From Alkalibacterium sp. (GTDB lineage: Bacteria > Bacillota > Bacilli > Lactobacillales > Carnobacteriaceae_A), in NCBI GenBank assembly GCA_020832185.1, contig JAFIFE010000025.1:97786-161785 (forward strand): a DNA stretch of 64,000 nt. Direction: 5' to 3'. The first letter of the stretch is position 1. Each line of letters opens with the position of its first letter. A program made the translations under genes and the position numbers. Of the stretch, positions 52,857 through 62,088 are shown piece by piece. A model generated the notes under the pieces. The model was not told where the DNA came from. It searched no databases and saw only the letters and a program-made list of their open reading frames with translations.

Positions 52857-53369
52857 ATGAGTAATCAATCAACTGGGTTTAAAGAGCAGGAAGAGGGAGT
52901 GACCTCGAACATGCTTAATTTATGTGCGGTAACAGATGGAGAAGTCATGAAAATCGAAGAAGTTCCGGATGATTTGTTTTCTCAACGGATGATAGGTGAC
53001 GGGTTTGCGATGATGCCGGAATCTGAGGACGTTTTCGCACCAGTCAGTGGGAAATTGATAGAAGTAGCCGATGCGAAGCATGCCTATTACATTGAAACTC
53101 AAGAGGGCATCAAGGTTCTGATTCATATTGGGATCGACACGCTTTTGCTGAAGGGTGAAGGATTTGAGTCATATGTTAAGCGTAATACCTTTGTGGAAAA
53201 AGGAGACAAGCTGGCGTCATTTGACAGACAGTTATTTGAAGAAAGAGGATTTCAACCGGTCATCCCAGTAATTATACTGGATCACGCAAGTGTTGCATCA
53301 CTGGAAGTCAGACCATCCAAAGAAGCCATAGCGAATGAAACGATTGCGTTGACGGTGCATTTGAATTAA
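52857..53369 (+). CDS. Stand-alone PTS EIIA component, glucose family
   Basis: 170-aa soluble phosphocarrier. The EIIA-Glc signature VLIHIGIDTLLLKGEGF places the phospho-His at residue 90, with the partner His75 (AKHAYYIE); DGEVMKIEEVPDDLFSQRMIGDG is typical of the fold start. It has no EIIB or EIIC, so it serves systems lacking EIIA such as TreP in this window. Single gene with its own promoter. Called crr or ptsG-like in other bacteria; I leave the symbol open. Confidence 0.9.
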   Translation: MSNQSTGFKEQEEGVTSNMLNLCAVTDGEVMKIEEVPDDLFSQRMIGDGFAMMPESEDVFAPVSGKLIEVADAKHAYYIETQEGIKVLIHIGIDTLLLKGEGFESYVKRNTFVEKGDKLASFDRQLFEERGFQPVIPVIILDHASVASLEVRPSKEAIANETIALTVHLN

Positions 53370-53406
53370 AGCATCATCATAGACTCAAAAGAATTGTGAG
53401 CTAAAA

Positions 53407-53435
53407 TTGAACCGAATCTTAAGGTGCGGTATAAT
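53407..53435 (+). promoter_or_regulatory. wal operon promoter
   Basis: -35 TTGAAC (53407-53412), 17-bp spacer, -10 TATAAT (53430-53435). Confidence 0.75.
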
Positions 53436-53500
53436 CTAAGAGAACCGATTCACTGAATTTGAAAACGCAAGATATAAAATGTTTCTAAGGAGGAACGTCT

Positions 53501-54214
53501 TTGAAAAAAATATTAGTCGTCGATGATGAAAAGCCGATTTCAGATATCGTTAAATTTAATTTAGAAAAAGAAGGATTTGAGGTAGTGACTGCCTACGATG
53601 GAGAAGAAGCCATCGAAAAAGTAGAGCAGGAGAATCCGGATCTGATCGTTCTTGATCTGATGCTTCCTAAAATGGACGGACTTGAAGTCTGTAGAGAAGT
53701 GCGCAAGACAAGAGATACACCGATCATCATGGTCACAGCAAAAGACCAGGAAATCGATAAAGTGCTAGGACTGGAACTCGGAGCAGACGATTATGTGACG
53801 AAACCTTTCTCTAATAGAGAACTCGTTGCACGTGTAAAAGCGAATGTCAGACGTCAATCCTCTCTTCAAAACACAGAACCCGTTAAAGAAGAAACGAATG
53901 ATATCGAAGTGGGCGATTTGACTGTTCACCCGGATGCGTACATCGTATCTAAACGTGGAGACACGATCGAACTGACTCACCGTGAATTTGAATTGCTGCA
54001 CTATCTGGCAAGACATATCGGACAAGTCATGACACGTGAGCATCTGCTTGAAACCGTATGGGGATATGATTATTTTGGAGACGTAAGAACAGTCGACGTA
54101 ACCGTCAGACGCCTGCGCGAAAAAATTGAAGATAATCCAAGTCACCCGACATTCCTGGTTACCCGTCGAGGAGTAGGCTATTATTTAAGAAGTCCTGAAC
54201 AACAGGAGAAGTAG
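53501..54214 (+). CDS. walR: Response regulator WalR (VicR/YycF)
   Basis: 237 aa, TTG start after AAGGAGG. Receiver domain with VVDDEKP, phospho-Asp in [11 protein letters not shown] and KPFSNRE; OmpR-type DNA-binding domain ending [10 protein letters not shown]. The essential cell-wall homeostasis regulator of Firmicutes; heads the walRKHIJ cluster. Confidence 0.97.
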   Translation: MKKILVVDDEKPISDIVKFNLEKEGFEVVTAYDGEEAIEKVEQENPDLIVLDLMLPKMDGLEVCREVRKTRDTPIIMVTAKDQEIDKVLGLELGADDYVTKPFSNRELVARVKANVRRQSSLQNTEPVKEETNDIEVGDLTVHPDAYIVSKRGDTIELTHREFELLHYLARHIGQVMTREHLLETVWGYDYFGDVRTVDVTVRRLREKIEDNPSHPTFLVTRRGVGYYLRSPEQQEK

Positions 54215-54221
54215 TGAGTGT

Positions 54222-56084
54222 ATGAAGAAAAAAATTAGATTTTATCAGTCGATCAACACAAAAATAGTCTTTGTCATAGTCTTATTACTTGTATTCGCCC
54301 TGCAGTTAATCGGGGCGAATTTTATTACCCAGATAGAAAGACAACTGATCGCCAACTTTCAGGAAGACAGACAAGTTCAAATGAATTTTCTGGAAAGTAC
54401 GATCATGCCTTTTCTTGAACAGGAAGCAAGTGACGAAGAAAACGAAATCGATCCGGTCCAGGAAATCAACAGCTTGATAGGTGAGTTTTCTGGAAGTGGG
54501 ATCACAGATTTACAAGTCGTCAATGAAGATTTGGTCGTTATCGGGACGAGTGACAGTACCCAGCAGAGCATTGTGGGTCAATTGTCGGATGATGTGGATG
54601 TCAGGCAGGCCCTGTTTACAGAATCCACCGTTCCAAGACAAGTCATCGATCCCATTACGAACAACAGACGATGGAAAGTAGTCGAACCTGTTTTCTCTGA
54701 GGGCGATGAGGGCCAGTTTTTAGGGGCCATCCTGATGGAAAGCAATATCGAATCTGTCTATGCTCAAATTTCTCAGATTACACTGATATTTTTACAATCC
54801 AGTGCGGTTGCTATTATTTTGTCACTGATACTCGCTAATATGGTGTCTCGTGCGTTAACGAAACCCATTAAAGAAATGCAGATCCAGACGCGCCAGATTG
54901 CAGACGGAGATTATTCAGGGACATTGAAAGTATACGGAGAAGATGAATTAGGTCAGCTCGCCTCGCTGATCAATGATCTGTCAGACGACGTAGCTGAAGC
55001 TCAGGAATCGATCGATGCAGAAAGACGCCGACTGAACAGTGTTCTGACGCATATGACTGATGGCGTTGTGGCCACAGACAGACGTGGAAAAATCATCATC
55101 ATAAACGATATGGGTCAAACAATGCTTGAGATGAGCGAAGAAGAAGCGATAGGGGAGAATCTTCTGGCTGTATTAAAAGTAGAAGAGGAAATCACTTTAC
55201 GAACGATTCTTGAAAAACAAGACGATATCCTGATCAATGCCAATCAGGATGGGGTCATGACTATTTTACGCGCATCTTTTTCTCTTATTCAAAGAGAATC
55301 AGGGTTTATCAGCGGAATTGTCTGTGTCCTGCATGATGTAACGGAACAGGAACGCATTGATGAAGAACGAAAACAGTTTGTATCTAACGTGTCGCACGAA
55401 TTGAGAACCCCATTGACGAGCATGCGCAGCTATATTGAAGCATTGGCTGACGGGGCATGGGAAGATCCGGAACTGGCACCAAGGTTCCTTGAAGTGACGC
55501 AGAACGAAACAGACCGTATGATCCGTATGATCCAGGATCTGCTACACTTATCACGGATCGATTCAGGAAAAAGCTCACTGGACCTTGAAATAGTGGATAT
55601 TTCCGAAATGGTCGATCATGTGCTGAACCGATTTGAGATGCTGATTCATTCCGCAGAATATAAAGGGAAAGACTATCAGATCGAGAAGAAACTGCTGAAA
55701 GAAGCAGTCTTTGTTGAAGTGGACCCTGACCGAATGATTCAAGTACTGGATAATATCATGAACAACGCAATCAAGTACTCACCAGACGGCGGCACCATCA
55801 CAGGCCGTATGGAGAAAAGACAAGATACCGTAATCATCAGTATCACTGACCAGGGAATGGGTATTCCAAAAGCAGATCTGCACAAAATTTTCTCCCGATT
55901 TTACCGAGTCGACCGTGCGCGGTCCAGAGCAATGGGAGGAAGTGGCTTAGGATTAGCCATTTCTAAAGAAGTAGTGGAACAGCATGGCGGCCGTATATGG
56001 GCTGAAAGTACTGAAGGAAAAGGGACGACCTTTTATCTATCGCTTCCATATGTGCCATTTGAAGAGGAGGATGAATGGGTATGA
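54222..56084 (+). CDS. walK: Sensor histidine kinase WalK (VicK/YycG)
   Basis: 620 aa: membrane helix 1 (about 12-32), extracellular PAS-like domain, helix 2 (about 185-205), HAMP, cytoplasmic PAS (GVVATDRRGKIIIIND), H-box VSNVSHELRTPLTSMRSYIEAL, N-box DNIMNNAIKYSPDGG, G boxes GMGIPKADL and GGSGLGLAIS. The long extracellular loop matches the Bacillus/Enterococcus form rather than the single-helix streptococcal one. Stop overlaps the walH start region. Confidence 0.97.
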   Translation: MKKKIRFYQSINTKIVFVIVLLLVFALQLIGANFITQIERQLIANFQEDRQVQMNFLESTIMPFLEQEASDEENEIDPVQEINSLIGEFSGSGITDLQVVNEDLVVIGTSDSTQQSIVGQLSDDVDVRQALFTESTVPRQVIDPITNNRRWKVVEPVFSEGDEGQFLGAILMESNIESVYAQISQITLIFLQSSAVAIILSLILANMVSRALTKPIKEMQIQTRQIADGDYSGTLKVYGEDELGQLASLINDLSDDVAEAQESIDAERRRLNSVLTHMTDGVVATDRRGKIIIINDMGQTMLEMSEEEAIGENLLAVLKVEEEITLRTILEKQDDILINANQDGVMTILRASFSLIQRESGFISGIVCVLHDVTEQERIDEERKQFVSNVSHELRTPLTSMRSYIEALADGAWEDPELAPRFLEVTQNETDRMIRMIQDLLHLSRIDSGKSSLDLEIVDISEMVDHVLNRFEMLIHSAEYKGKDYQIEKKLLKEAVFVEVDPDRMIQVLDNIMNNAIKYSPDGGTITGRMEKRQDTVIISITDQGMGIPKADLHKIFSRFYRVDRARSRAMGGSGLGLAISKEVVEQHGGRIWAESTEGKGTTFYLSLPYVPFEEEDEWV

Positions 56085-57397
56085 CCTGGTCCCGATTCAA
56101 ACACATAATGTTGACCTTTTTAATTGGACTGAGTTTATTTTTAAGTTTCCAGTTATGGACGGCAGGTGGAGAATTGCGTGAGCCAACATCAACCGGCAGC
56201 GGTTCTGTACCTGCGTCACTCGTCGACCGCACTATCACAGAAGTCTTTGCACCAAACCAGATCATCTGGCACCGCTCATTTAACAATACCAAGTTTGAAG
56301 CCAATACCTTCTACTCTCAGGAATGGGTTGAGGAACAGTTCACTGAGATGACTTTTGGGGATGTCAACAGTCCTCAGCGACTCAGTCAGGAAGATTATCA
56401 GGAGCAGCTGTCAACAGGGGAATGGGTAGAGTTCATATTCGATGCGCCTATGCCATTCGGGTTGTTTGAGAATGCCTTTGAAGACTTACCGACAGATTAT
56501 GAAAACCGTACGTTTATGCGCTTTTACATGAACCGGGACAATCCGGAGCAAATCGGTTTTTATGATGTAAACAATGAAATCAATTATACAGTTGAAGAAA
56601 CCAGCTTCACGACAGAAATTATTAACGAGCTTTTATATACAGCCAACAATCAGTTTACGGCTGTAGAAGCTGTAGATGTAAGAGACACCTTTATCTATTT
56701 ACCGGAAGAAGAAGTGGAAGTAGAGTATCACGATTATCTGGTAGAGCGTTTGCCGAATAATCTATACATCAATCAGTTCTTTGCAGACACATCAGAAGTG
56801 GATGCCAGACGTACCGGACAATCGATCCGATACATCGACTTGACGACAGAAGTAAGAATCAATGACTCCACCAATACACTGACCTATTTAAGACAACGGA
56901 CAGATATGGGACAAATGACATTTAGTGAACGCTTATTAGCCAGTTTCCAGGAGCTCAGACAGATTGAAAACTGGACGGAAACGATCCATTATCAGGCGTA
57001 TACCCCTTCTACGAATGAAGTGACCTTCCAGCGTTACATTCAAGGGTACCCTGTGTACAGCCTTCAGCAGATGGAATCCTCTGTCCTTGTGACGGTAGTG
57101 GAAGGTGGACGAAGCAATCTTCGCTTGCCTTTACGAGTGGTTCAGACGCCATTGACACTGACGGGTGAAGGCACCAAAACACTTCCGAGTGGACGGGAAA
57201 TCATTGATCAGCTGGAAACGACTCCAAATGGGTTAGAAAACATTCAGCATATTAAAGTGGGGCTGACGTGGATCGAGAGTGAAGAAGACAGCCGCGTGGT
57301 CCATTTTGAACCGAACTGGTATGTTCAGTCGGAACAGGTATGGTACGAACTGAATCGCTACATTCAACTGCAGGAGGAAACACACAATGGACTTTAA
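56075..57397 (+). CDS. walH: WalK regulatory protein WalH (YycH)
   Basis: 440 aa: one N-terminal membrane helix (FKHIMLTFLIGLSLFLSFQLW) and a large extracellular part. With WalI it controls WalK activity at the membrane. ATG 56075 gives only 4 bases from GGAGG, ATG 56081 gives 10, so the exact start is uncertain. Overlaps both walK and walI. Confidence 0.9.
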   Translation: MGMTWSRFKHIMLTFLIGLSLFLSFQLWTAGGELREPTSTGSGSVPASLVDRTITEVFAPNQIIWHRSFNNTKFEANTFYSQEWVEEQFTEMTFGDVNSPQRLSQEDYQEQLSTGEWVEFIFDAPMPFGLFENAFEDLPTDYENRTFMRFYMNRDNPEQIGFYDVNNEINYTVEETSFTTEIINELLYTANNQFTAVEAVDVRDTFIYLPEEEVEVEYHDYLVERLPNNLYINQFFADTSEVDARRTGQSIRYIDLTTEVRINDSTNTLTYLRQRTDMGQMTFSERLLASFQELRQIENWTETIHYQAYTPSTNEVTFQRYIQGYPVYSLQQMESSVLVTVVEGGRSNLRLPLRVVQTPLTLTGEGTKTLPSGREIIDQLETTPNGLENIQHIKVGLTWIESEEDSRVVHFEPNWYVQSEQVWYELNRYIQLQEETHNGL

Positions 57398-58256
57398 AAA
57401 AATTGAGAACATCTTCCTGATCACTTTCTTATTTCTGAATATCTATTTGCTGATCGGTTTCCTGAACAGAAGTGATCTGCAGTACGCATCGACCGCACCC
57501 GACCAGGTCAATCTGATTCGAGAAATGGAACAGATCGGCATTGAGTTACCGACACTGAACGAAGAACAACAAAACGTCTTTTATGTACAGGCGGATCGTA
57601 ACAACTTACTGGAAGAAAACAGCAATCAGCTTGAAAATCAGGCTGGATCGATTGCTCAAGACGGCACGCTGTACACGAGTATCTTATCTGATCCGATTGA
57701 AATCGAGGGAAACCCGGATGATGGATTCACAGAAGCAGACTACACCAGACTTGATGAATTTATAGAGAGTGGCGCAGTGTTATTCGGGTCGGAATATGTC
57801 TATCTCAGGTATGATAATGCTGAAAACCGCTTTGTCTTTGCCCAGCAGGTAGAAGGAATCCCGGTTGCTGACGGCACCTCAGAAATTTCTTTATTTTACG
57901 GCAGTGACGGCAACATCATCTCGTATCAGCAGAGTTACGCTGGTCCCATGACGACTCAGGGCAGCCCGCTTGAAGTAATCACAGACCGCCAGGCGATCGA
58001 GATTCTCTTTCAAAACAACCAGATCAGCTCCAATTCTATTGTCAAACAACCGATCTTATCGTATCAGCGCACACTGCATCTGGAAGACTTAAGTATGTAT
58101 GGCCCGATATGGTATATTCCTGTCGTCGACGCCAGTGGGGAACAAGTCCTCCGTGTGGATGCATTTGAACGCTCGATCATTTCGGAACCGGCAGAACCCG
58201 TCGTCCCAGTGGATCTCGATCTGCAGGAAGATGATGAGTCTGAGACAGACGATTAA
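57387..58256 (+). CDS. walI: WalK regulatory protein WalI (YycI)
   Basis: 289 aa: N-terminal membrane helix (IENIFLITFLFLNIYLLIGFL) followed by an extracellular domain with the YycI pattern and a very acidic C-terminal end (DLDLQEDDESETDD). Partner of WalH. Ribosome binding site CAGGAGG; starts inside walH. Confidence 0.92.
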   Translation: MDFKKIENIFLITFLFLNIYLLIGFLNRSDLQYASTAPDQVNLIREMEQIGIELPTLNEEQQNVFYVQADRNNLLEENSNQLENQAGSIAQDGTLYTSILSDPIEIEGNPDDGFTEADYTRLDEFIESGAVLFGSEYVYLRYDNAENRFVFAQQVEGIPVADGTSEISLFYGSDGNIISYQQSYAGPMTTQGSPLEVITDRQAIEILFQNNQISSNSIVKQPILSYQRTLHLEDLSMYGPIWYIPVVDASGEQVLRVDAFERSIISEPAEPVVPVDLDLQEDDESETDD

Positions 58257-58358
58257 CTAAATCGGACGGTTATGTGACGAGTCCGGGAGACACCTTGCTT
58301 AGATACTGAGTGATGTTGTAAGATAGACAAGGAGTATGTGCAGGGAGAGGTATCAGTT

Positions 58359-59171
58359 ATGATGGAAACAGAAGAATCGGGATTGAAAATAAGCTTATTG
58401 GCGAGTGGCAGCACGGGTAATATCACCTATGTTGAATCGGGTAAAACCAGATTGCTCGTCGACTGCGGACTCAGTGGGAAAAAGACCATTGAGCTTTTAA
58501 GCAAAATCGGTCGTCGTCCGGAAGATCTGGATGCGATTTTAGTGACTCATGAGCATTCTGACCACATCAAAGGGGTCGGCATATTGGCCCGCAAATTTGG
58601 ACTGGATGTCTACGCGAATGAAAAAACGTGGCAGGCCATGGAACCTAAACTAGGTAAGCTGAAAATGGAACAAAAAAATCACTTTTCGATCGATAAAACC
58701 TTAACGCTGGGAGACATCGATGTGTCAAGTTTCGGCGTGTCTCACGATGCAATCGATCCTCAGTTTTATACGTTTCAAAAGAATGACAAACGCTTCGTGA
58801 TGCTGACAGATACGGGTTATGTAAGTGACCGCATGCGGGATTACGTGAAGGATGCAGAAGCATATCTGATTGAAAGCAACCACGATTTGAGCATGCTCAG
58901 AATGGGACGTTACCCGTGGTCGCTTAAACAGCGAATTCTTGGCGACAAAGGTCATTTATCTAATGAAGATGGGGCATTAGCCTTATCAGAAATCGTTGGG
59001 GACCGAACCAAACGGGTCTACTTAGGCCACTTGAGCAAAGAAAACAACATGAAAGAAATTGCGCATGCATCAGTTGAAGAAATACTGGTGAAAAAAGACA
59101 CGGGTGTGAATGAAACCTTCCAACTGTATGACACGGATCCTGAAATCCCGTGTCCGCTATTTACACTGTAA
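58359..59171 (+). CDS. walJ: MBL-fold metallohydrolase WalJ (YycJ/VicX)
   Basis: 270 aa when started at ATG 58359, chosen because GGGAGAGG stands 8 bases before it. Metallo-beta-lactamase fold with THEHSDHIKGVG, LASGSTGN near the start, ESNHDLSML and GHLSNEDG. VicX-type proteins are linked to DNA processing with the Wal system; the precise substrate is unknown. Terminator follows. Confidence 0.93.
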   Translation: MMETEESGLKISLLASGSTGNITYVESGKTRLLVDCGLSGKKTIELLSKIGRRPEDLDAILVTHEHSDHIKGVGILARKFGLDVYANEKTWQAMEPKLGKLKMEQKNHFSIDKTLTLGDIDVSSFGVSHDAIDPQFYTFQKNDKRFVMLTDTGYVSDRMRDYVKDAEAYLIESNHDLSMLRMGRYPWSLKQRILGDKGHLSNEDGALALSEIVGDRTKRVYLGHLSKENNMKEIAHASVEEILVKKDTGVNETFQLYDTDPEIPCPLFTL

Positions 59172-59181
59172 TCAGCAAACG

Positions 59182-59227
59182 GCTGAAACATGAGGAGACC
59201 GCCTCCTTTGTTTCAGTCTTTTTTTTG
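59182..59227 (+). terminator. Intrinsic terminator of the wal operon
   Basis: GGCTGAAACATGAGGAG pairs with CTCCTTTGTTTCAGTC and is followed by seven or more T residues. Confidence 0.9.
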
Positions 59228-59304
59228 TTTTCAATTACGATAAATAGCGATTAAATGCGGGAAAAAAAGAGCACAAACGGGATGAAAAAAGTCGTTGGAA
59301 CCTA

Positions 59305-59332
59305 TTGAAATTGAAGGTGAAAAAATTATAAT
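59305..59332 (+). promoter_or_regulatory. Probable htrA promoter
   Basis: -35 TTGAAA (59305-59310) and -10 TATAAT (59327-59332) with 16-bp spacing, about 150 bp before htrA. The 319-bp gap 59172-59490 holds this and the wal terminator and no gene. No clear WalR box is seen. Confidence 0.55.
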
Positions 59333-59490
59333 AATAAAGGATAGACGGAGCAAGACTCGTCATAATATTGTAATGGGACAAAATATGCTAAACTGATGGT
59401 ATCAACAACTCTTACTTTTTTGTTCACTGTAAAGACAAAATTAAATGATACATTAACGATATGAATGGAATGAAATAGGGGGAATCAGAA

Positions 59491-60669
59491 ATGAATGTAA
59501 AGAAATGGCACTCTTTTGTTGCGCTCGCATTAACGTCTTCTATCTTAGTGGGCTGCGACACATTAACGAATGAAACGGATAACGATGATCAAAACGGAGT
59601 AGTAGATGATGAAGGACGCGTAGCGGTGTCGGAAGTCCGAGTCGATGTCTCATCAGGGATAACAGATGCGGTGGATGTCATCGATGATTCAGTGGTTTCC
59701 ATCATTAACCTTCAGCGTATAGGCGAGAATCAGTGGGGATGGTACGGCGAGACCGATGCACCTGAGGATGAAGAAAACCTCCTGCAAGTCGGAACTGGAA
59801 GTGGAGCTGTATATAAAGTTGATGGCGAAACAGCGTACGTCTTCACTAATAATCATGTGATCGAAGGATCAGATTCAATCGAAGTCCTCTTTAAAGATGG
59901 CACACGAGTGGAAGCTGATGTCATAGGCGCTGACGTCTGGACAGACTTAGCTGTGCTTGCCATAGATGCCAGTGAAGTGTCCACAGTCGCTGAATTTGGA
60001 GATTCTGAAAATCTGACAGTCGGCGAACCGGCCGTGGCAATTGGCTCACCGCTTGGAACGAACTTTGCGTCCTCAGTAACGTCAGGCATTATTTCAGCAG
60101 TGGAACGAACGGTTCCGGTAGATACGAATATGGATGGGGAAATGGACTGGGAAATGACCGCTATTCAAACAGATGCAGCCATCAATCCAGGAAACTCAGG
60201 TGGCCCACTGGTGAATATAGCCGGTCAGGTCATTGGGATCAATTCAATGAAAATTTCTTCCTCTACGATAGAAGGCATGGGCTTTGCGATTCCAAGTAAC
60301 GATGCAGTGGATATCATCAATCAGCTTGAGGAAAATGGAGAAGTCATCCGTCCGATTTTAGGCGTAGGGATGGTGGATCTGTCAATGGTCTCTCCACAGC
60401 AGCAGCAGGCAATATTAAATCTTCCTGAAGACATTGAGGGAGGAGTCGTCGTTGCTGAAGTATCCACAGGCAGTGCCGCAGATGAAGCAGGCATGGAAGC
60501 CAATGATGTCATCGTGAGCTTTAACGACGTAGAGGTGCAAAACGGCATTGGACTGAGACAGGAAATATACAACACAGATATAGGACAGGAAGTAGAAGTG
60601 GAGTTTTACCGTAACGGGGAACTAAGATCCACAACGATCACCATGCGCAGCTCAGAAGACATGATTTAA
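59491..60669 (+). CDS. htrA: HtrA-type serine protease, apparent lipoprotein
   Basis: 392-aa quality-control protease acting outside the membrane. Trypsin-like domain with the triad His in TNNHVIEG, Asp in TDLAVLAI and Ser in GNSGGPLV; C-terminal PDZ domain (about residues 295-385, GVVVAEVSTGSAADEAGMEANDVIVSFND in parts). Instead of the usual membrane anchor, the N-terminus reads SILVGCDTL, a lipobox with Cys22, followed by a very acidic linker. So it would be lipid-anchored. Adjacent to walJ, as in many Firmicutes. Ribosome binding site AGGGGG. Confidence 0.94.
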   Translation: MNVKKWHSFVALALTSSILVGCDTLTNETDNDDQNGVVDDEGRVAVSEVRVDVSSGITDAVDVIDDSVVSIINLQRIGENQWGWYGETDAPEDEENLLQVGTGSGAVYKVDGETAYVFTNNHVIEGSDSIEVLFKDGTRVEADVIGADVWTDLAVLAIDASEVSTVAEFGDSENLTVGEPAVAIGSPLGTNFASSVTSGIISAVERTVPVDTNMDGEMDWEMTAIQTDAAINPGNSGGPLVNIAGQVIGINSMKISSSTIEGMGFAIPSNDAVDIINQLEENGEVIRPILGVGMVDLSMVSPQQQQAILNLPEDIEGGVVVAEVSTGSAADEAGMEANDVIVSFNDVEVQNGIGLRQEIYNTDIGQEVEVEFYRNGELRSTTITMRSSEDMI

Positions 60670-60684
60670 GTGAATAAAAAAATG

Positions 60685-60720
60685 ATACACAGCCTATTTT
60701 TGGGCTGTGTATTTTATTTT
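60685..60720 (+). terminator. Intrinsic terminator of htrA
   Basis: ATACACAGCC pairs with GGCTGTGTAT and TTTATTTT follows. Confidence 0.9.
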
Positions 60721-60751
60721 GGGGACAACTAACGGGATAACTTTGTTCGGG

Positions 60752-61106
60752 TGTGGATAAAAAAAGAGCAAAATCCCGTCAAACCAGCTATTTCCTGAAA
60801 AAGTTATGCACACTGGACAAACCGCGTGTGCATAACTTTTTTTAGCATAACGTTTATTATCGTTTAAAGGTTGATGTTAAAGGGTTCTTATTTTTTAGAA
60901 TCCGATGTTTACGTTGTGTAAAAATGTGTATAACTTAGCTTGTAAACAATCCTAATTTCTGCTTAAAAGCCTCTAATTAGAATTAAACGGGAACAGAGAT
61001 TGTGGATATGTGCATAACTTTGTGGATAACTGTGGAAAGAGGGTGGATAACGAAAAAAGACCCCTGGAAAACGCCCAGAAGGTCAAGAACTAACTTATGT
61101 GTATAA
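60752..61106. other. DnaA-box cluster between htrA and ohr
   Basis: Sites: TGTGGATAA (60752, perfect), TTATGCACA (60804), TGTGCATAA (60827), TGTGTATAA (60925), TGTGGATAT (61001), TGTGCATAA (61009), TGTGGATAA (61021, perfect), GGTGGATAA (61042), TGTGTATAA (61098). All but one point the same way, and eight fit TTATNCACA with at most one mismatch. The sites at 60804 and 60827 also form the arms of a hairpin followed by seven T residues (60800-60842). The stretch has no gene. Likely a DnaA-titrating or regulatory locus. Confidence 0.8.
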
Positions 61107-61107
61107 C

Positions 61108-61530
61108 TTAAATAGCTTTCACTGTTTTCTTCACTTTCACATTTCCATCGATTGCACGAGAATAAGGACAGACTTCATGAGCCTGATCAACCAGGTCCTC
61201 TGCTTCTTCTTGAGTGACGCCTTCGATTTCAACCTCCAGTTCAATACTAAGTCCAAAGCCTTTCATTTTCTTTTCTATGCTTACATGTGCAGTAACGGTA
61301 GAAGAGGTTTTCTTCTTCGCTTTGCCGGCAACTAATTGAAGCGCGCTGTCAAAACAAGCAGCATATCCAGCTGAAAATAACTGTTCCGGGTTAGTTGAGC
61401 CTTCTGTTCCTTTTCCGCCTAAGCCTTTTGGAAGAGAGAGTTCCAGATCCAGTGTTCCATCAGATGAAGTGACGTGCCCTTTGCGTCCGCCTTTTGCTGT
61501 TGATGATGCTGTATATAATGCTAATCCCAT
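61108..61530 (-). CDS. ohr: Organic hydroperoxide resistance protein Ohr (OsmC family)
   Basis: Thiol peroxidase reducing organic hydroperoxides. The start at 61530 is chosen because AGAGGAG lies 9 bases before it (140 aa). Redox cysteines at residues 59 (AGYAACFDSAL) and 121 (EVCPYSRAI) match the Ohr pair. Divergent from ohrR, with the operator between. Confidence 0.94.
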   Translation of the reverse strand: MGLALYTASSTAKGGRKGHVTSSDGTLDLELSLPKGLGGKGTEGSTNPEQLFSAGYAACFDSALQLVAGKAKKKTSSTVTAHVSIEKKMKGFGLSIELEVEIEGVTQEEAEDLVDQAHEVCPYSRAIDGNVKVKKTVKAI

Positions 61531-61558
61531 TGAAGACATCTCCTCTTAGTATAGTTTT

Positions 61559-61575
61559 GTACAATTTGATTGTAC
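61559..61575. promoter_or_regulatory. OhrR operator
   Basis: GTACAATTTGATTGTAC is a perfect palindrome around a 3-bp centre and matches the TACAATT/AATTGTA pattern of OhrR operators. It lies in the shared ohr-ohrR promoter region. Confidence 0.8.
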
Positions 61576-61650
61576 ACAATTAAATTAAGTATGTCAAACA
61601 GTATGAACCTCAATCAGAACTTGGTATACTAACGAGGAGGAGTGAAGAGA

Positions 61651-62076
61651 ATGACGAAAGATATACTAAAACTGGATAATCAATTATGCTTTCCCCTATA
61701 CGCCGCAACCCGGCAGATGACGAAACTGTACCGCCCCTTACTTGAAAAGTTTGATGTCACTTACCCGCAGTACCTGGTGCTGCTTGTATTATTTGAAACG
61801 GAAACAATTACAGTCAAAGCGCTGGGGCACCGATTGTTTCTTGACTCCGGCACGTTGACACCGATGCTCAAACGAATGGAAGAGAGAGGCTTGGTCAAGC
61901 GGACCCGTTCTTTAACCGATGAGCGAGTAGTCGAAGTCACGTTGACCGATAAAGGCAAAGCCATCGAAAAAAAGGCAGAAGAGGTCCCCGTTGCCTTTAC
62001 AAAAGAAATCAACCTGGAAGAAGCAGAGTATTTTGAGCTGAAACGCATCTTAACAAAAATTCTGGATCAAGTTTAA
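61651..62076 (+). CDS. ohrR: Organic hydroperoxide-sensing repressor OhrR (MarR family)
   Basis: 141 aa from ATG 61651 (AGGAGG upstream; a GTG nine bases earlier is too close to that site). The N-terminal DNQLCFPLYAATRQMTKLYRPLL places the sensing Cys13; no other cysteine is present, so it is the one-Cys type that is inactivated through mixed disulfides with low-molecular-weight thiols. The MarR winged helix includes LDSGTLTPMLKRMEERGL. Divergent from ohr; rlmH follows within 12 bp. Confidence 0.93.
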   Translation: MTKDILKLDNQLCFPLYAATRQMTKLYRPLLEKFDVTYPQYLVLLVLFETETITVKALGHRLFLDSGTLTPMLKRMEERGLVKRTRSLTDERVVEVTLTDKGKAIEKKAEEVPVAFTKEINLEEAEYFELKRILTKILDQV

Positions 62077-62088
62077 AAGGAGTGGACT

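Noticed and set aside
60752..61106. Second replication origin
   Set aside because: No initiator gene, trios or unwinding element is linked, and gene orientation diverges at dnaA, not here.
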